64,000 bases of DNA, taken from Gnetum montanum (Eukaryota; Streptophyta; Gnetopsida; Gnetales; Gnetaceae). The notes under the pieces were generated by a model. That model was not told the origin of the DNA and did not search any database. It saw nothing but the letters and a program-made list of their open reading frames with translations. Both the position numbers and the translations under genes were made by a program. Where the stretch lies: NCBI GenBank assembly GCA_015680685.1, contig MNCI01004926.1:567053-631052 (forward strand). The letters are read 5' to 3'. Below are positions 23,801-35,504 of the stretch, one piece after another (position 1 is the stretch's first letter; every line of letters begins with the position of its first letter).

Positions 23801-24480
23801 GATGAACTTGCTCTAGTTCATCCATGCCTATGACATATGCACATGTGAGGCTCTCAATAGGTTCCATACAAAGTGTGTTGCTTTTAGAGTTAATGGTTAG
23901 CCATTGGGTGCCCTCTTATATTATGGTTGATGCATACAAACACCTTTAAATATCAACTTCTAGTGCACACTGCTTGCATGCAAAGATGGATGCTTGTTTC
24001 ATTGACCAGAGTTTTTGCACATAATTGCACCCTATATCGTTGTATGCAATGCATGGAAATTGCTTCTTCTCAATATTACCTAAATCATTTTCTTTAGATA
24101 TTTCCAGGGAAAGATTATGATGCCCATTCTTGCATTAGCAGTGCTTAGCTATGTCCTTCCCATGATGATTAGGAAGTCCCCTTTGCAGTTCTCCACTTTG
24201 ATCACTAGGAAATTAGCAGGATAAGACCACCCACATACAGTGGTCACAATGCCTTCTATGAGTTCCAATGGAATAGTGATGGACTGGCTTGCCAATTTTA
24301 ATATGATATTGATCTTCTTGAGAGGTGGTAGGTTCCATGCAATATACATTTCATGAGAAATCAAATTCACACAAAAAATTGAATCAAGAAGAGCTTTACA
24401 TAGTTTGTTTCCAGCAATCTATATGTAAATAAGAGGACTCCTAGGATTTGCTAATTTCTTGGGAAGGTTTCCAACATGGA
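20861..24480 (-). pseudogene. pol: pol of element B: protease, RT, RNase H, integrase; broken
   Basis: Protease is near 24100-24450: LLDSIFCVNLI replaces the usual D-S/T-G active site, followed by FLIIMGRT. RT spans about 22690-23480 and keeps LMDDLST (MDD codons within 23037-23048). RNase H (22240-22690) shows KELMVVVFALEKFRHYV. Integrase follows: a zinc-finger region (21753-22166, GGHY...HSCERCQ), the core GIDFMGPIM, with SNNGTHF where SDNGTHF is usual (catalytic Asp to Asn), and the tail LWKGPYIIYETFSFGAMMIY, a GPY/F module, ending at 20861. Stops and frameshifts interrupt RT and integrase. The family is non-chromodomain Ty3 by its RT motifs. Confidence 0.88.
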
Positions 24481-26982
24481 TCCCATTAGATATAACATGA
24501 GTAAACATAATAGTATGAATCCTAGGTAGTATTTGATTTGAAGGGAACTTAAAGAAATTTGCTATAGAGGGAGATGGAGAAATAGGGTTGCCAATCGTAG
24601 GTGTATGTAAGGGCATAGGTAGGCTATTAGGTTGGAAGAAAGGTCTTTTCTTAGATTGAGTATCCAAACCACTTGGTTGATGAACTGGTTGTAGATTAAT
24701 GGCCTTGGTGGCATTGCATTGTTGCAGTTGAGTTAGAAGTTCATCCTGCATAGATGGAGTAGGTAGTAGCTATGTTGAGGGTGGAGGAACATGTGCAAAA
24801 ATAGGAGGAGGATAAGGATAAAAGGTGGTGTTCCTTCTTGCATGTAGAGAATGAGTTCAATAATGATTAGGAGGGTAGTAGTGAAATTGGAAAGTAGAAA
24901 TGTGACTGGAAGAGTCACGTGGAGACAAAGGTTACTAAACATAGTACCCATATGGATCAGGTTATCTATAAGGGTATTTTTGCCTTGGTGGTACCAACAC
25001 CCATGACTGTGGTTGCTACCACTATTAATACTACTCATATGGTTGCGAAGGAGTTCCACTTGGGTAATACTATTATTTTTGGTAAAACTACCTAGAATTG
25101 CCTTGAGGATAAGATAATCTTTTGGATGTTTGCCATTGTGCTAATCATGGATTCAGGGCATACACCCTAGATTCTTGTATGTGCAACACAATAGGACAAC
25201 ATCCCTTAGGATGTTCATAGTGGTAAGAATCACATCCACCATCATCATCTAATTTGGTTCCCACAACTTTCTCTATTGTAGCAATCTTGCCCTTACCTCT
25301 TTGATTGGCATGCTTAGCTTCCTTGCGCCTTCTACACTCATGACCAGTATCTTGTTCTTTGGAATCTTCAAAACTTTTTAGGACAGCTTGAAATCTACTA
25401 TCCATGGAGTCCCATAACTGATCAACCTTAGCTAAAATTTTCTATTCACTGCCTCATCAAGTGATGATTCTTCCTCACTATCATAGAATTGAACCTTCCT
25501 CTTGCAAATGGAAGGATCACAATTTCACTCTTCTACACTTTCTTATTTTCTTAATTCTCCTTCCTCTTTAGCTACTTGCTTAATCAATCTTTGCATCTGA
25601 TGGGTGCATAATTCTGATAATTCTGATGGGAATAGATGCCAAGGGTTCTTCTCATTTCTGATCGAAGCCCATCTACAATGTGGTGAAGTTGGCCCAGTTG
25701 AGAATAACCATGGCTAGGAAATTTGTGCGATAAGAAATAGTATTGACCTATGGTGGCATCCAAGGGTTTGTGTGTCCCTTATTTCCATCCTTGGATTTGC
25801 CTCCTCAAGTTGGACACTTAGGAGTACGTTTGATATTGTACTCCATCATCTGATAAATTTTGGTTCTAAGGATTGGTACTAGTCTTCTGCTTCTTTAATG
25901 AGTGTCCTAGGGAACAACTTAAGCTTTTACCACTCATTTTCTATATTTTTCAAGGCACATGCATCTTGAAAAGCTTGGAGATGGTTCTGCAAATTTGAGT
26001 TGTATCCTCCTTCGAACCAAGGAATATTATTCATGTCTAGTCTTTTAATCTGACTATCCTTAATGTGCTTTGTAGGGATTCTTACTACCTCTACAATGTT
26101 TAACATACTTCGTGTAGTAAGAAAAGGCTCACTAAGGCTATGATTTTGGTGCCTACGATGCCCTTTGCTACCCCTTCGTTCATGGCAATGGATCTCTCTT
26201 GAATACTTGCACCTCTGGTCTTGACTTGCTTGATGGTCCCTTTGATCATTTTGGTCCCATTAATCACCTCCATCATAATCATGCCCTCTATGGTTGTGAT
26301 CAGAGCCAAAAGAAGATGATGATGATGATGAAGGTGAAGAGGAAGGAGGACTAGCACAATCATGGTGCATGCTACCCCCTCTTTGATGATTGTGGCCATG
26401 ATCACAATCTTGTTTCTTATTTGCATCCCTGCCATGACTTTTCTCCTTGGATCCTCCTTTATCATTGGATCCATTCTTGCTAGAACCAAGATTGTGAATT
26501 ATGGACTATAAGTTCTAGTTTTGACCTCCTTCACTGAAGCCAAAGAGAGGAATTTCATTGAATGGCAAACCCCTAGAGAAAGGTTCTCCATTATCTTTTT
26601 GGTATGGTAGGAATGGGAAACTAGTGAACCACTTTCCCTTTGCAGATTCAGCATTGTTCTAGCTATTGATCCTTGAGACGTTGTGCCTCAATGGGATGAT
26701 AATCCCTAGCATCACTATCATGCACGACATACTTAACATGAAGTCCATGGAGACCCAATTGTATAAGCATTTGTTCAAGCATCGTAGGAATGGATCGATT
26801 GGGTGGCAACACAATGTTGCCTCCATGTCATGCCATCGTAGCTATTCATCCTAGTGTAAGATGAAAGTGAAATTGGGTACATACTCATCAGGATGAACAT
26901 ATACCACTCTATATTATTGGAACACTTGCTGATGTACTTCGTTAGACTTGGGTGAAGAATCACTCCTATGAGAGAAAGACAT
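24480..26982 (-). pseudogene. gag: gag of element B, broken
   Basis: The likely start is ATG at 26982 (MSFSHRSDSSP), matched by MSSSHKNDSSP in element E. An N-terminal conserved block (YVHPDEYVPNFTF, then LH-stop-DE-stop-LRW) follows, where element C has LHQDEQLRW: both stops sit at Gln codons. A basic, His/Asp/Arg/Ser-rich linker lies around 26150-26480. The retrotransposon Gag core (ACALKNIENEW...KLKLFPRTL, then IRQWSTISNVF if stops are read through) is near 25700-26050. A Cys/His block, YEHPKGCCPI...QESRVYALNP, is at about 25145-25225. The C-terminal part is Pro/Gln-rich. Confidence 0.82.
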
Positions 26983-27127
26983 TTTATGTTAGAAAATGAA
27001 AACGTAGTGTGCTTTTTTAAAGAAAATTGTTGTAGTCATTTTAAAGTATGATATTACTCTAAGGTTCATTCCAATGATTTTGAATAATTTTCACTAAATC
27101 CTAGAGAGCGTATGTAACAACTAAAGG

Positions 27128-27146
27128 TCATTGGTAATGACATTAA
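27128..27146 (-). other. primer-binding site of element B, degraded
   Basis: Next to the 5' LTR the minus strand reads TTAATGTCATTACCAATGA. Compared with the clearer site in element C (TTGGCACCGTTGTCAGGGA) it keeps the spacing but is strongly mutated. The identity of the primer, tRNA-Asp, is inferred from C. Confidence 0.5.
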
Positions 27147-27968
27147 TGATGAGTAGCGAGGTACCCCTACGCCCAACCATATGAGTCACAAGCATTCATG
27201 CACGATTTAGTCAAACTCTATAGACCTTAAATTTCTAAGTACATTGGTTCTAGAAAGTGAAATTTAATCAAGACGATTGTTGTCTACTCAGTTCCACAGT
27301 GAGGTACAAGTGTATGGTTAAGTGCAATTAAGGTATATGATTTTTATCATTTTATATTTTATAAGTTTAATCACCTAGAACAAGAATGAAAGCTAGAGGA
27401 ATTTAATATCTAATTAATCTACTGCCTAGCTAGCCTAACACAAGTACCCGTTCCCACTCTTTAGACACATCCTAAACACATATAGCACTATTGGATTACC
27501 AAATGTTAAGTGTTTTTGGTTTACCAAGCACTACACATATGCTTGAAGTGGTCGTGCTTGTGTTCATTAACAACTAGAAATTAATCGCTTAATTAAAGTG
27601 CATTAAGATAAAGTGCATGAATATTAAATGCATTAAAGGAAACATTAATCTATTCTTAAGGTTATAAGGATTATCAAAAGGGCTTGTCTTTATTTTTGTC
27701 ACACTACTGTGCTTAGGTACATTAGTGCTCAAACAAAGATTTGTACACACTCAAACACCTGCTGTGGGCACTTAGAAATATTCTAAGTCTGGAATGGCTA
27801 AACTGCAAGAACTTCATTACTCTATTCAAAAACTAATGTTGAAATCATGTGCCTAAGCACTATATTTATAGGCTAGCATATACCCTGCGATATTGGATAT
27901 TTGACATCCCATCTTGGGGTCTGATATCGGGTATTTGATATCAAAGCACATAAAAACATGATTCATTA
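27147..27968 (-). repeat. 5' LTR of element B (822 bp)
   Basis: Plus-strand start TGATGAGTAGCGAGG; the far end is ATTCATTA instead of ATTCATCA, a single change in the terminal CA. The TATA box on the minus strand is at 27870-27863. U3 keeps GATATT/GATATC motifs. The exact GTTAG duplication follows at 27969. Confidence 0.88.
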
Positions 27969-27973
27969 GTTAG

Positions 27974-29173
27974 CTTGATTGCCCAACAATTATTCATAAA
28001 TCCAATAATGTGACAAAAGGTTAATAGAGAAAATGCTTATCATCTTAGAATAGATTAGAATTTATATCCATTTTTAGTAACTTCCTATTTTTAGTGAAAT
28101 TCTATTTATAGTAATTTATAATATTTAGGAATAATGTCTAAGAAAACATCATTAATCATACAACTCATTTATAATTAATCATATGATAAGGTTGTTACAA
28201 GTAGAACTAGAAAGATAATGACTTACGATTTTAGTTAACTACGCTAAAAATTTCACTTAGTTCATTTATGAATTACAACATAGTTTACTGTGATGCTTGT
28301 AAATTATGTGATTGGGCATTAAACATACTTACCACTCATCATTTAGGGTCATTATTAGAGTTAATGTTAGAAGTCTAGTGCTAGCTAATATCATATAAGA
28401 TTATTGGAGGACTCATGTAGGGACACCTCTTCTGATCCTTTTCCTTTGTCCTACAAATGATTTTTGTAGGTTTTGAAAGGCTAGAGAGACATCTTGGAGA
28501 TTAGAAAGATGTCTAGGCCAAGTGAAGACCTTGTAGGAGACATCCTAATTCAAGGAAGATATCTTGGCTAAGTAATAGTCATCCCATGTGAGACATCCAA
28601 GATTTTTATGAGATGTCCTATAGAATGGTAAAATGTCTTAGTTAAGATGTCCCAAGTTTGGTTGAGATGTCCTAGCTATAGTGGAGACATCTCAGGCATG
28701 AGTGAGACATCCCACCTACCAACCAGGGTTATCAGTGAGATGATCCAAATGAGAAGGAAAACTTTTGGAATTATCATTCCAATTTGGAAAAAACTAGAAG
28801 AAGATGGAAAAAAGTGGAAATAGCTAAAGATGCTTAAATTGAGTTGGGAAAAGGTATCTAGGTTTCTTGTCTTCTCTTTATCAATAAAGATTGAGGTAAT
28901 TCTTCATGAGATATTATGAGGAGTATATGATAAGTATCATGAGTACATATGTGAAGAGTGAATGAGCATGTATGCAACTCTTGATCAATTGTGTGTGTTT
29001 TGGCTTGGTGTCTTTTATGTACTTGTGAGTTGAGATCTTAATCCTAAGTTGTGGAAGAGATTCTCTATTGGTTATGTCTTGCATTAAGAACAACTAATGT
29101 ATGGTTGTAGAGTCTCATACTTTGCAACATCGTTTGAGTATTATGTATGTGTTTGGATGATGTTGTGGGTTTT
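27974..29173. other. old flank sequence with a dense GACATC/GATGTC cluster
   Basis: From 27974 to about 28360 the sequence continues the pre-insertion flank of element B and holds nothing I recognise. Between 28486 and 28710 there are five GACATC and four GATGTC hexamers (one motif in both orientations), mostly inside GAGACATCC or GAGATGTCC. An AATAAA lies near 28893. It may be an old solo LTR of an unrelated family whose U3 holds the cluster, perhaps starting TGTTAGAAG at 28365, but I could not fix both ends or a TSD. Confidence 0.4.
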
Positions 29174-29735
29174 TAATAAGCAGTTAAATATTCCAACACT
29201 CTACCATACAAGTCACAAGTATACACGTGTGACCTGATCATAATCCATGGATGGCCAATGTAATTTTACAAGTAGTTGATGTTCAATTCATGATTGTTGT
29301 TTTCTCACGTTAAGTTGGTAAAGTTCAAGCTATATGGTTTAAGTCTTGGTGAGGCATATGATTTGTTGATGTTGTTAGCTTAAATTAAGACTAAGTGTAA
29401 GCATGGTTGAAATGGAGTAATACAATCGACATCTAATTGCAATGAGAGTAGAGAAACTATTTTAGCCTATGGGCAATAAGTATGCACTCTTGGCTTATTG
29501 TAAATGTCAAAGGCTCATGTAACCATCACTTAGATTACCAAGTGAATCCACTACTAAGTGAATCAAGTGAGCTCACTATTGGGTTCCCAATTGATTACAC
29601 TTCACACTTGAAACTAATTGTACTTATATTGCCTTACTAAAAGACATTTGAAAAATAAAGTACTTGAAAAATATACATAACTTAAGTAAAGTAAACATGC
29701 TAAAAGGTAAAATTAAACTAAGTAAAAATGAACTA
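29174..29735 (-). repeat. 3' LTR of element D, truncated
   Basis: It aligns with D's 5' LTR (47110-47469 joined to 57212 onward) from its terminal TAATAAGCAG (TGATGAGTAG in the 5' copy) through GTGAATCCACTACTAAGTGA to AAATTAAACTAAGTA. Beyond 29735 the two diverge: the U3 part and PPT are missing and the extra-ORF remnant begins at once. A deletion after insertion is the simplest reading. Confidence 0.7.
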
Positions 29736-29739
29736 AGTG

Positions 29740-31935
29740 AGATTTGGCTACAAACTACCATCTTTCTTCTTCAAAAGTTTTGGCTATCTTTTACAATTTC
29801 TAATAGTTTTTCATTTTTCTAGCCAGATTTGTTGCTATGTCTCTTTGGTCTTAGTAGCTAGCTTTATCTAGTTGAAGCTCAGAGTTTACAATGTGTAATT
29901 TTTATTATGTAACTTTTTTATCTGCAAACTCATTCTCATATGGGGCATACACTACAACTACTTACTACTCTAGTTTAGTTCTAGGCTTGCCTATTGTTCA
30001 CATGATCAAATTAGCATATTGGAGATTTGCTAATCCCATGTATTCTATTAGGTATTCTATTTGTAGGTCTTTGATCTTGATCTCAACTTGATGAATGTGG
30101 ATAATACCATGTAAGATTGGTTACCAATCAAGTGTTTGTGTTGTGATGAAGCTAATCTTGGCCTTGGCCATCTAGATTTCTTTCTTATTTATTTGCTTGT
30201 GCATACCCACTTAGTCTCTAAAGTGTTCTTTTAGCCTTTCATGCTTTTAAAATTTATTTTTCCATACACTAATTTTAATGGCTAAATTCTACTAGATTAC
30301 GCAAACTTCTTTCATTGATAAGGTCCTATTTTCCTTAGCTATTTTTCTCATGTTGAGGTTAACTCTAGTAAACTACTCTTTCAATTGGTGGATGCTTTCT
30401 TCTAGGACCTTTCTACTTCTCAATGTTTGTCAACCTCATGTTTTTAGCAACAATATTTTTATTCTCTTCTTTTAAGGTATTTAAGATCTTGGCATGAGCA
30501 TAAGTCTATGCTTTTGCCACTAAGGCATCCCATGTTGTCTTTTTCCTCTCCATCTCCATTTGAATGTTTTTAGCTACTAGTTGGGCTATCTATTTAATTC
30601 TAAACTACTCTAACTCATTTGGCACAATGTATCATGCAGGGTCTTGTCTTTCTACTTTCAATGTAGATAATTTGACTTATAACCTCTACACTTCATTTTT
30701 TACATATTAAACTCTAGTTTCTACCATTATTAGTTTGTCCTTGGTTGAAATAAGGTCAGTCTACACTGCAGTGATATCATTGGGGATATCAAAAAGATTT
30801 TACATTACTTACCATGTTTGCAATAGTTGATCCAAAATGTCTTCATGTTCATGTGGGGCCATAGAAGTTCTAGCTATGATTTCAACATTCTTAGCTCTAG
30901 TTTATCTAGCGGTGGCACAATAGAAATATTAAAGGATTCTTTGATGTGGTTTGTAATAACCTCTACTACTCTTGTTGTATCTTGGTGTTTTATAATGACT
31001 ATTGTGGCTCCTTCTCTTATTTCTAGCATGACCTAGAAGGATGCAATGTTCTTAGATATTTGTTATGGCCAATCCTCATCTTCTCCTCCCTGTAATCAAA
31101 TTTGACCACTAGCAGGTACTGTTGATATTGCATGTCTTCTTGGATTATTTCTTACTTAATACATAGTAGAAACCTTGTTTCTCTAGTTGATAGTTTTAGC
31201 TCTTTGTTGTGAATGGCTCATGGAGGGTCAATAATCTTGCTATGCTGGTGGAATATTTGATCCTAGTCTATTACTAGCTAGTGTTAACCCACTAGGTCCT
31301 GCTTGTTCTTTTCTCAAGGCTAGGATATTTCCTACTGGTGTGGATCATGTAGCTCCCTTAGTGCCTGCTAACTTCTCTACCTGATCTTTCTTAGGTGGCA
31401 TTGGTTTTGAGATCTCAACTTAGGATGCATTCTAGGCTTTTTGAAGGACATCATTATTATATTCCAAAATTCCTACTTGCTGACATAGCCTTTTGATGAG
31501 GTAAGGGAATGGTAATGTGAGTTTTCTTGCCTTGTTTTTCTAAAACCTCCTTTGAATTTGCAAGAATAATAAATGAGCCATATTTGCTTGGAATTTCCCC
31601 ATTAGGATGATACTTCCTCTAGCAACATAGGTGGAAATTTTGTTCAATCTCTTGTTTGGGAAGATGTGGTAGGTCCCCAGCTTGAAATAGGTCTTTTCTT
31701 TGGTAGACAATCCAATGTATTTCTTTTCAATTGTTCCATAATTCCTTTATGGCTATATCTTCTTTGTATTTGTGTTAGACCTTGTAGATATTTGTGCAAT
31801 ATTTGCTCTAGCATTAGAAAGATTTAGTGCCTTGGTGATTCCTTCAATCTTGATAGTGGCATCATCTTGCTTATTCTTCTAGAATTGAAATACATTCCTT
31901 AGATACCATTCGCCATTACATGATAGTGTGAGCAT
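29740..31935 (-). pseudogene. extra ORF of element D, in the env-like position; broken
   Basis: From ATG at 31935 one minus-strand frame runs for much of 2.2 kb with scattered TAG/TAA stops. Conserved-looking blocks include KYIGLSTKEKTYFKLGTYH, KRLNKISTYVARG and LTLPFPYLIKRLCQQVGI. The last resembles the 'putative plant transposon protein' domain found in the extra ORF of some Athila-type elements. The C-terminal part (about 29740-30100) is Lys/Glu/Gln-rich and looks coiled-coil. A TATATAAG lies about 55 bases upstream of the ATG (near 31993-31986). I see no convincing membrane segment, so 'env-like' refers to position only. The family call is from memory of motifs and not certain. Confidence 0.45.
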
Positions 31936-31989
31936 GAAATCCCTATGTATGGAATGAGAAGAATGAGTTTTTTTTTAATTCTTGTGCTT

Positions 31990-32680
31990 ATATATAGTGG
32001 ATTATAGGATACATCATAGATACGACATCATTGATGCAATGTTGCAAGGCATCATAATCATAGATATGATGTCACCATCAAAATTTTCTATATTTTGAGC
32101 ATTTTTTGTGGAAAAATTAAGTTAAATGGATAGTTTGGAAGGTATGAAAATGTTCCAAAGGATTCTTTATCATTGATGATGCTTAGAATGTAAGAATTTA
32201 TTGTTAAAAATGTGTGAAAGAAGGAATATAGGTAAGGTAAATTGATTAGGTTTGTAGAAGATGGTTGGTAGGATTTGTCAAATGTATAATGAAAGATGAG
32301 TAGATAGGAAAGTAACAATAAGTGCATAAGTGTTTTGGAGGAAAAAGATGATGTGGAATTGATTGTTAGGTATGAAGCACAAGACTTATATAAGTGGATC
32401 CTCCACAAAGAAGGCTCTATCCCTTAGTGCCATTATATAATCACACTTACAATGTTCATAGGTACTTTAGAAGTTGAATGTAAAACATAATTGTCTTCCA
32501 AAATGCATATATTAGTATTGCCTGAATGAGAAGATAGCAATATATTATATAAAATCATTAAATTATGGTTGTATATAGTAGTGAGGTGGAATGGAAGTAG
32601 CAAGGATTATAAAAAGTGGGATGTGAGGTTTCTTACCATAGGCATAATGAATTCTATGTGTAACGTATGGTTAAAGTAAT
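31990..32680 (-). other. element D interior, unassigned, up to the element C insertion
   Basis: AT-rich sequence between the extra ORF and the element C target site. A 106-residue frame at 32088-32408 has no recognisable motif. The last five bases, GTAAT, are the target duplication of element C. Confidence 0.4.
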
Positions 32681-33529
32681 TGATGAGTGGTGAGGTATCC
32701 CTATGCTCAACCATAAGAATATGAGCATTTCATGCATGATCCTGTCCAATTCCAAGGACTAAGTGCTTATGCACCTTTGTGAAACAAGGATGAGTTGGTT
32801 AATCGTTGTCTTCCAAAACTTACTTGTATGTCACGGTTGTATGGTTAAGTAAGCTTGAGGCATATGGTTTTTATATCTTTTATGTTTTTTATTCCTGTGC
32901 TAACAAGGGGGGAGAGAGATAACTAAGTGACTAATTTAAATTGACTATTCATTAACTAGGTTCTAACTAATCCTAACACCAGTATCTGTTCCCATTTGTA
33001 GTACACATCTTGAACCAGTGCAACGCTGCTGGGATTACCAAACGCTAATCGTTACTAGGTTACCAAGCGTTACACGCAATGCTCGAAGTGGTCGTACTGA
33101 GTGTATTTACTTAGGAGAGTTGTAGGGTAAGAGATAACATTAATTAACTAGGAAATTATTTAATAATAGTAATTAACACTAATTAATCTATTCTGGATGC
33201 TACAAGGTTTATCATAAAGTTTATCTTTATTGCCATACACAAGGTATGCTCAGGTACACAATGCTCGAATAAAGATCCATTCGCTTTATTAAGAGTTTGG
33301 CTAAGAATTTAATAATAGTGTACTGCGGACACACAAAAATAATTCTAACTCTAGGAGGGAGAAAAGGTAAGAGTTTGGCTAAGGGACTAACTAATCTATT
33401 GCCAAACCAAGGGTGCCCGCATCTTATATATAGGCAAGGAGATAGGTCCAAATATTGGGTATCCGACATCACATGGTTGGCTCCGATATCACGGATGTGA
33501 TATTGTAGCCCTGATATTGCGATTCATCA
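32681..33529 (-). repeat. 3' LTR of element C (849 bp)
   Basis: Plus-strand ends TGATGAGTGGTGAGG and GATTCATCA. U3 (about 33440-33529) contains GATATC, GATATT and GACATC motifs; a TATATAAG-type box lies at about 33432-33423 on the minus strand. Confidence 0.9.
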
Positions 33530-33545
33530 TACCCCCACGACTAAA
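33530..33545 (-). other. 3' polypurine tract of element C
   Basis: On the minus strand TTTAGTCGTGGGGGTA abuts the 3' LTR, nearly identical to element A (TTTAGTCATGGGGGTA). Confidence 0.75.
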
Positions 33546-35504
33546 TGAAAACTCATCCTTGAGTTCCATACAAAATATTGGGAAGGTATGGGATTATTGA
33601 TTGAATGACAATTGATGGTAGAATGGGATGACAGACTCAACGTGCCTAGTGAATGGATCAATAAGCATATTACAACATTAGTGTTCATAACCATTGTGGT
33701 GAACACTATACATAAATAACATCCAAGCCTTCACCTGACAACTTGAAGAAAAAGAGAGAGAGAAAAGAGAATGAGGAGTGTTGCTGCCAATGCCAAGATT
33801 GCACCTTCTATTGTTTATCCATAACCATGCATCCAAACTTGCTGCTTTTGTAAATGCTCCTGCTCTAGTCCATCCTAAGTGCTTTCTCCGAGCCCAGTTC
33901 GTTGTTCGTATAATCACCATTTGCACACACAACATAGTTATGAATGAGCAAGGATAGATAAACCACAATACGGTCGATACCTTACCTCGATATAAAGTGC
34001 ATTGGCTGAGTTGTGGTTATGGCAGATACTAGTTCAGAGATTTATCACTGGTGACTACCCAAGGTGTAGGGGTTAGGCAAATAGTAGAATGGAAAAATTA
34101 AAAAAAATTTGTGCCAGGGGCCCCACGACTAAGAACGAACCTTTGGTAGCTATAAGATGGAAAAATATAAGGAACAAGAAAGATGGGAAAAAATAACAAC
34201 AGTAATGCTAATAAAATGGATGTCAAAGATGGGGATGAAACAAGAAATGGTTGATTGTAGAGAATGTTTAAGGAAAAGAACTTAACAATTGCACCAAAAA
34301 GGAATGCTAGTGGGTCCTCCCTAAAGTAGGCTTATGCCATTTATGCCCTAACAAACTCACAAACCAAAGAGTCCGTAGGCTCTAGGAATGTCATTTGGAA
34401 GTAAGAGTTAAAAATGTATCCACGAGAATTTACCAAAGAAAAACAATGCATCAACCAAGATACAGATGGATGATAAAATCGACAATGAGATGAAAAATGG
34501 GAAGAAAGATGGAGAGGATAGAATGGAATAGAATCCCAAGAACAAGGTTGTGTAAAGTCCCATGTGTATTTAATGGTTAATGTGACTAAGTAGAACTCAT
34601 TTCAAATCTAGACTCAAACCATCCACATTCAGTGACCTCACACCAATACACTAGACCAATCCATCCTCTTGAAGTAACAAGAATGCTTCCACAAAGAGTC
34701 ACCACCATTCCAAGGAGAGCGAGATGGAGAAGCAGGAAGTGAGAAAGGGCCTTAGTTAGAGGGAACTTTTAGGCATTGGTAACATGTATTTCTAGTGCCA
34801 TAACTAGTGCTTGTAGCCCAGATAGCTTTATTATGTCTAAGGGGTGTGCTTTGAATTCTTACCTGTTTTTTTTTTGTGTGAGAATCACACCATGCAAAGA
34901 ATTATTTTTATTTTTATTTACTTAGCTTCTTGATATTTGATTGATGGCAGAATGGCGGAAAACCCAAGAAAATCCAAGGGCCCAAGAGAATGACCAACAT
35001 AAATGCATCAAATCCCCTTGAAGTCACATCCTTGTCAACCATTGAGTCCTTCCTTGGTTTGAAAAATACCAAGCCACCAATTCATTAATAAGTTTATTTA
35101 GAAAAAGGGATAGTACAGTTCCAAAACCAAGGGAGACCAGAGAGTTGAATGGATGAATGGATGGTGTGGACTCATTTCCTATTTCATCAAAAGGACCATA
35201 TCATAATATCAGTATCATAATTCAAAGATAAAAACCAAACATTAGCAATCACTATGATATAATTCAATCCACCATCATGAGCACTTATTGGATGATGAGT
35301 GAAAATAGAGCAATCAAGCAATCAAAGAAATAGTAAAAATGTGAATGATGGTGTAAAACAAAAATAAAAAAAGTTGAAAAAATGTGTAAAAAAAATGTTT
35401 AAAAGAAAAATACAAAAAGAACTAAGGTCCTAAAATGGTTGGCATAGGTGGCCATCTTCCCAATGACTAAGTTGAAAGGAGGAGATCCGAAATAGTGAGC
35501 AGGG
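33546..35504 (-). other. 3' noncoding region of element C
   Basis: Same layout as in B: the TACATGTTACCAATGCC form of the conserved motif at 34771-34795, the GGGTCCTCCC block near 34312, a G-rich PPT-like copy near 34125, and a T-rich sense-strand tract at about 35330-35420. The 96-residue frame at 33678-33968 shares nucleotides with 361-621 in element A, but the two translations do not agree, which argues against coding. Confidence 0.7.

Larger units (their letters stand above)
18020..27968 (-). mobile_element. Ty3/gypsy element B, full length (Athila/Tat-like), TSD GTTAG
   Basis: Two LTRs (18020-18870 and 27147-27968) flank gag, PR, RT, RNase H and IN remnants in that order on the minus strand. 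The target duplication GTTAG is exact at 18015-18019 and 27969-27973. The RT and IN motifs are those of the non-chromodomain Athila/Tat branch; no chromodomain is seen after the GPY/F region. By eye the LTRs differ at about 26-28 of the first 168 aligned positions, almost all transitions, so the insertion is old. Every coding region carries stops or frameshifts. Confidence 0.92.

Noticed and set aside
28365-29173. Full solo LTR with defined ends
   Set aside because: A TG start, motif cluster and AATAAA fit, but no CA end with a matching target duplication could be found.
29740-31935. Viral envelope gene
   Set aside because: The ORF is in the env-like position of an Athila-type element, but no signal peptide, transmembrane segment or fusion-like features are visible; I call it an accessory ORF only.
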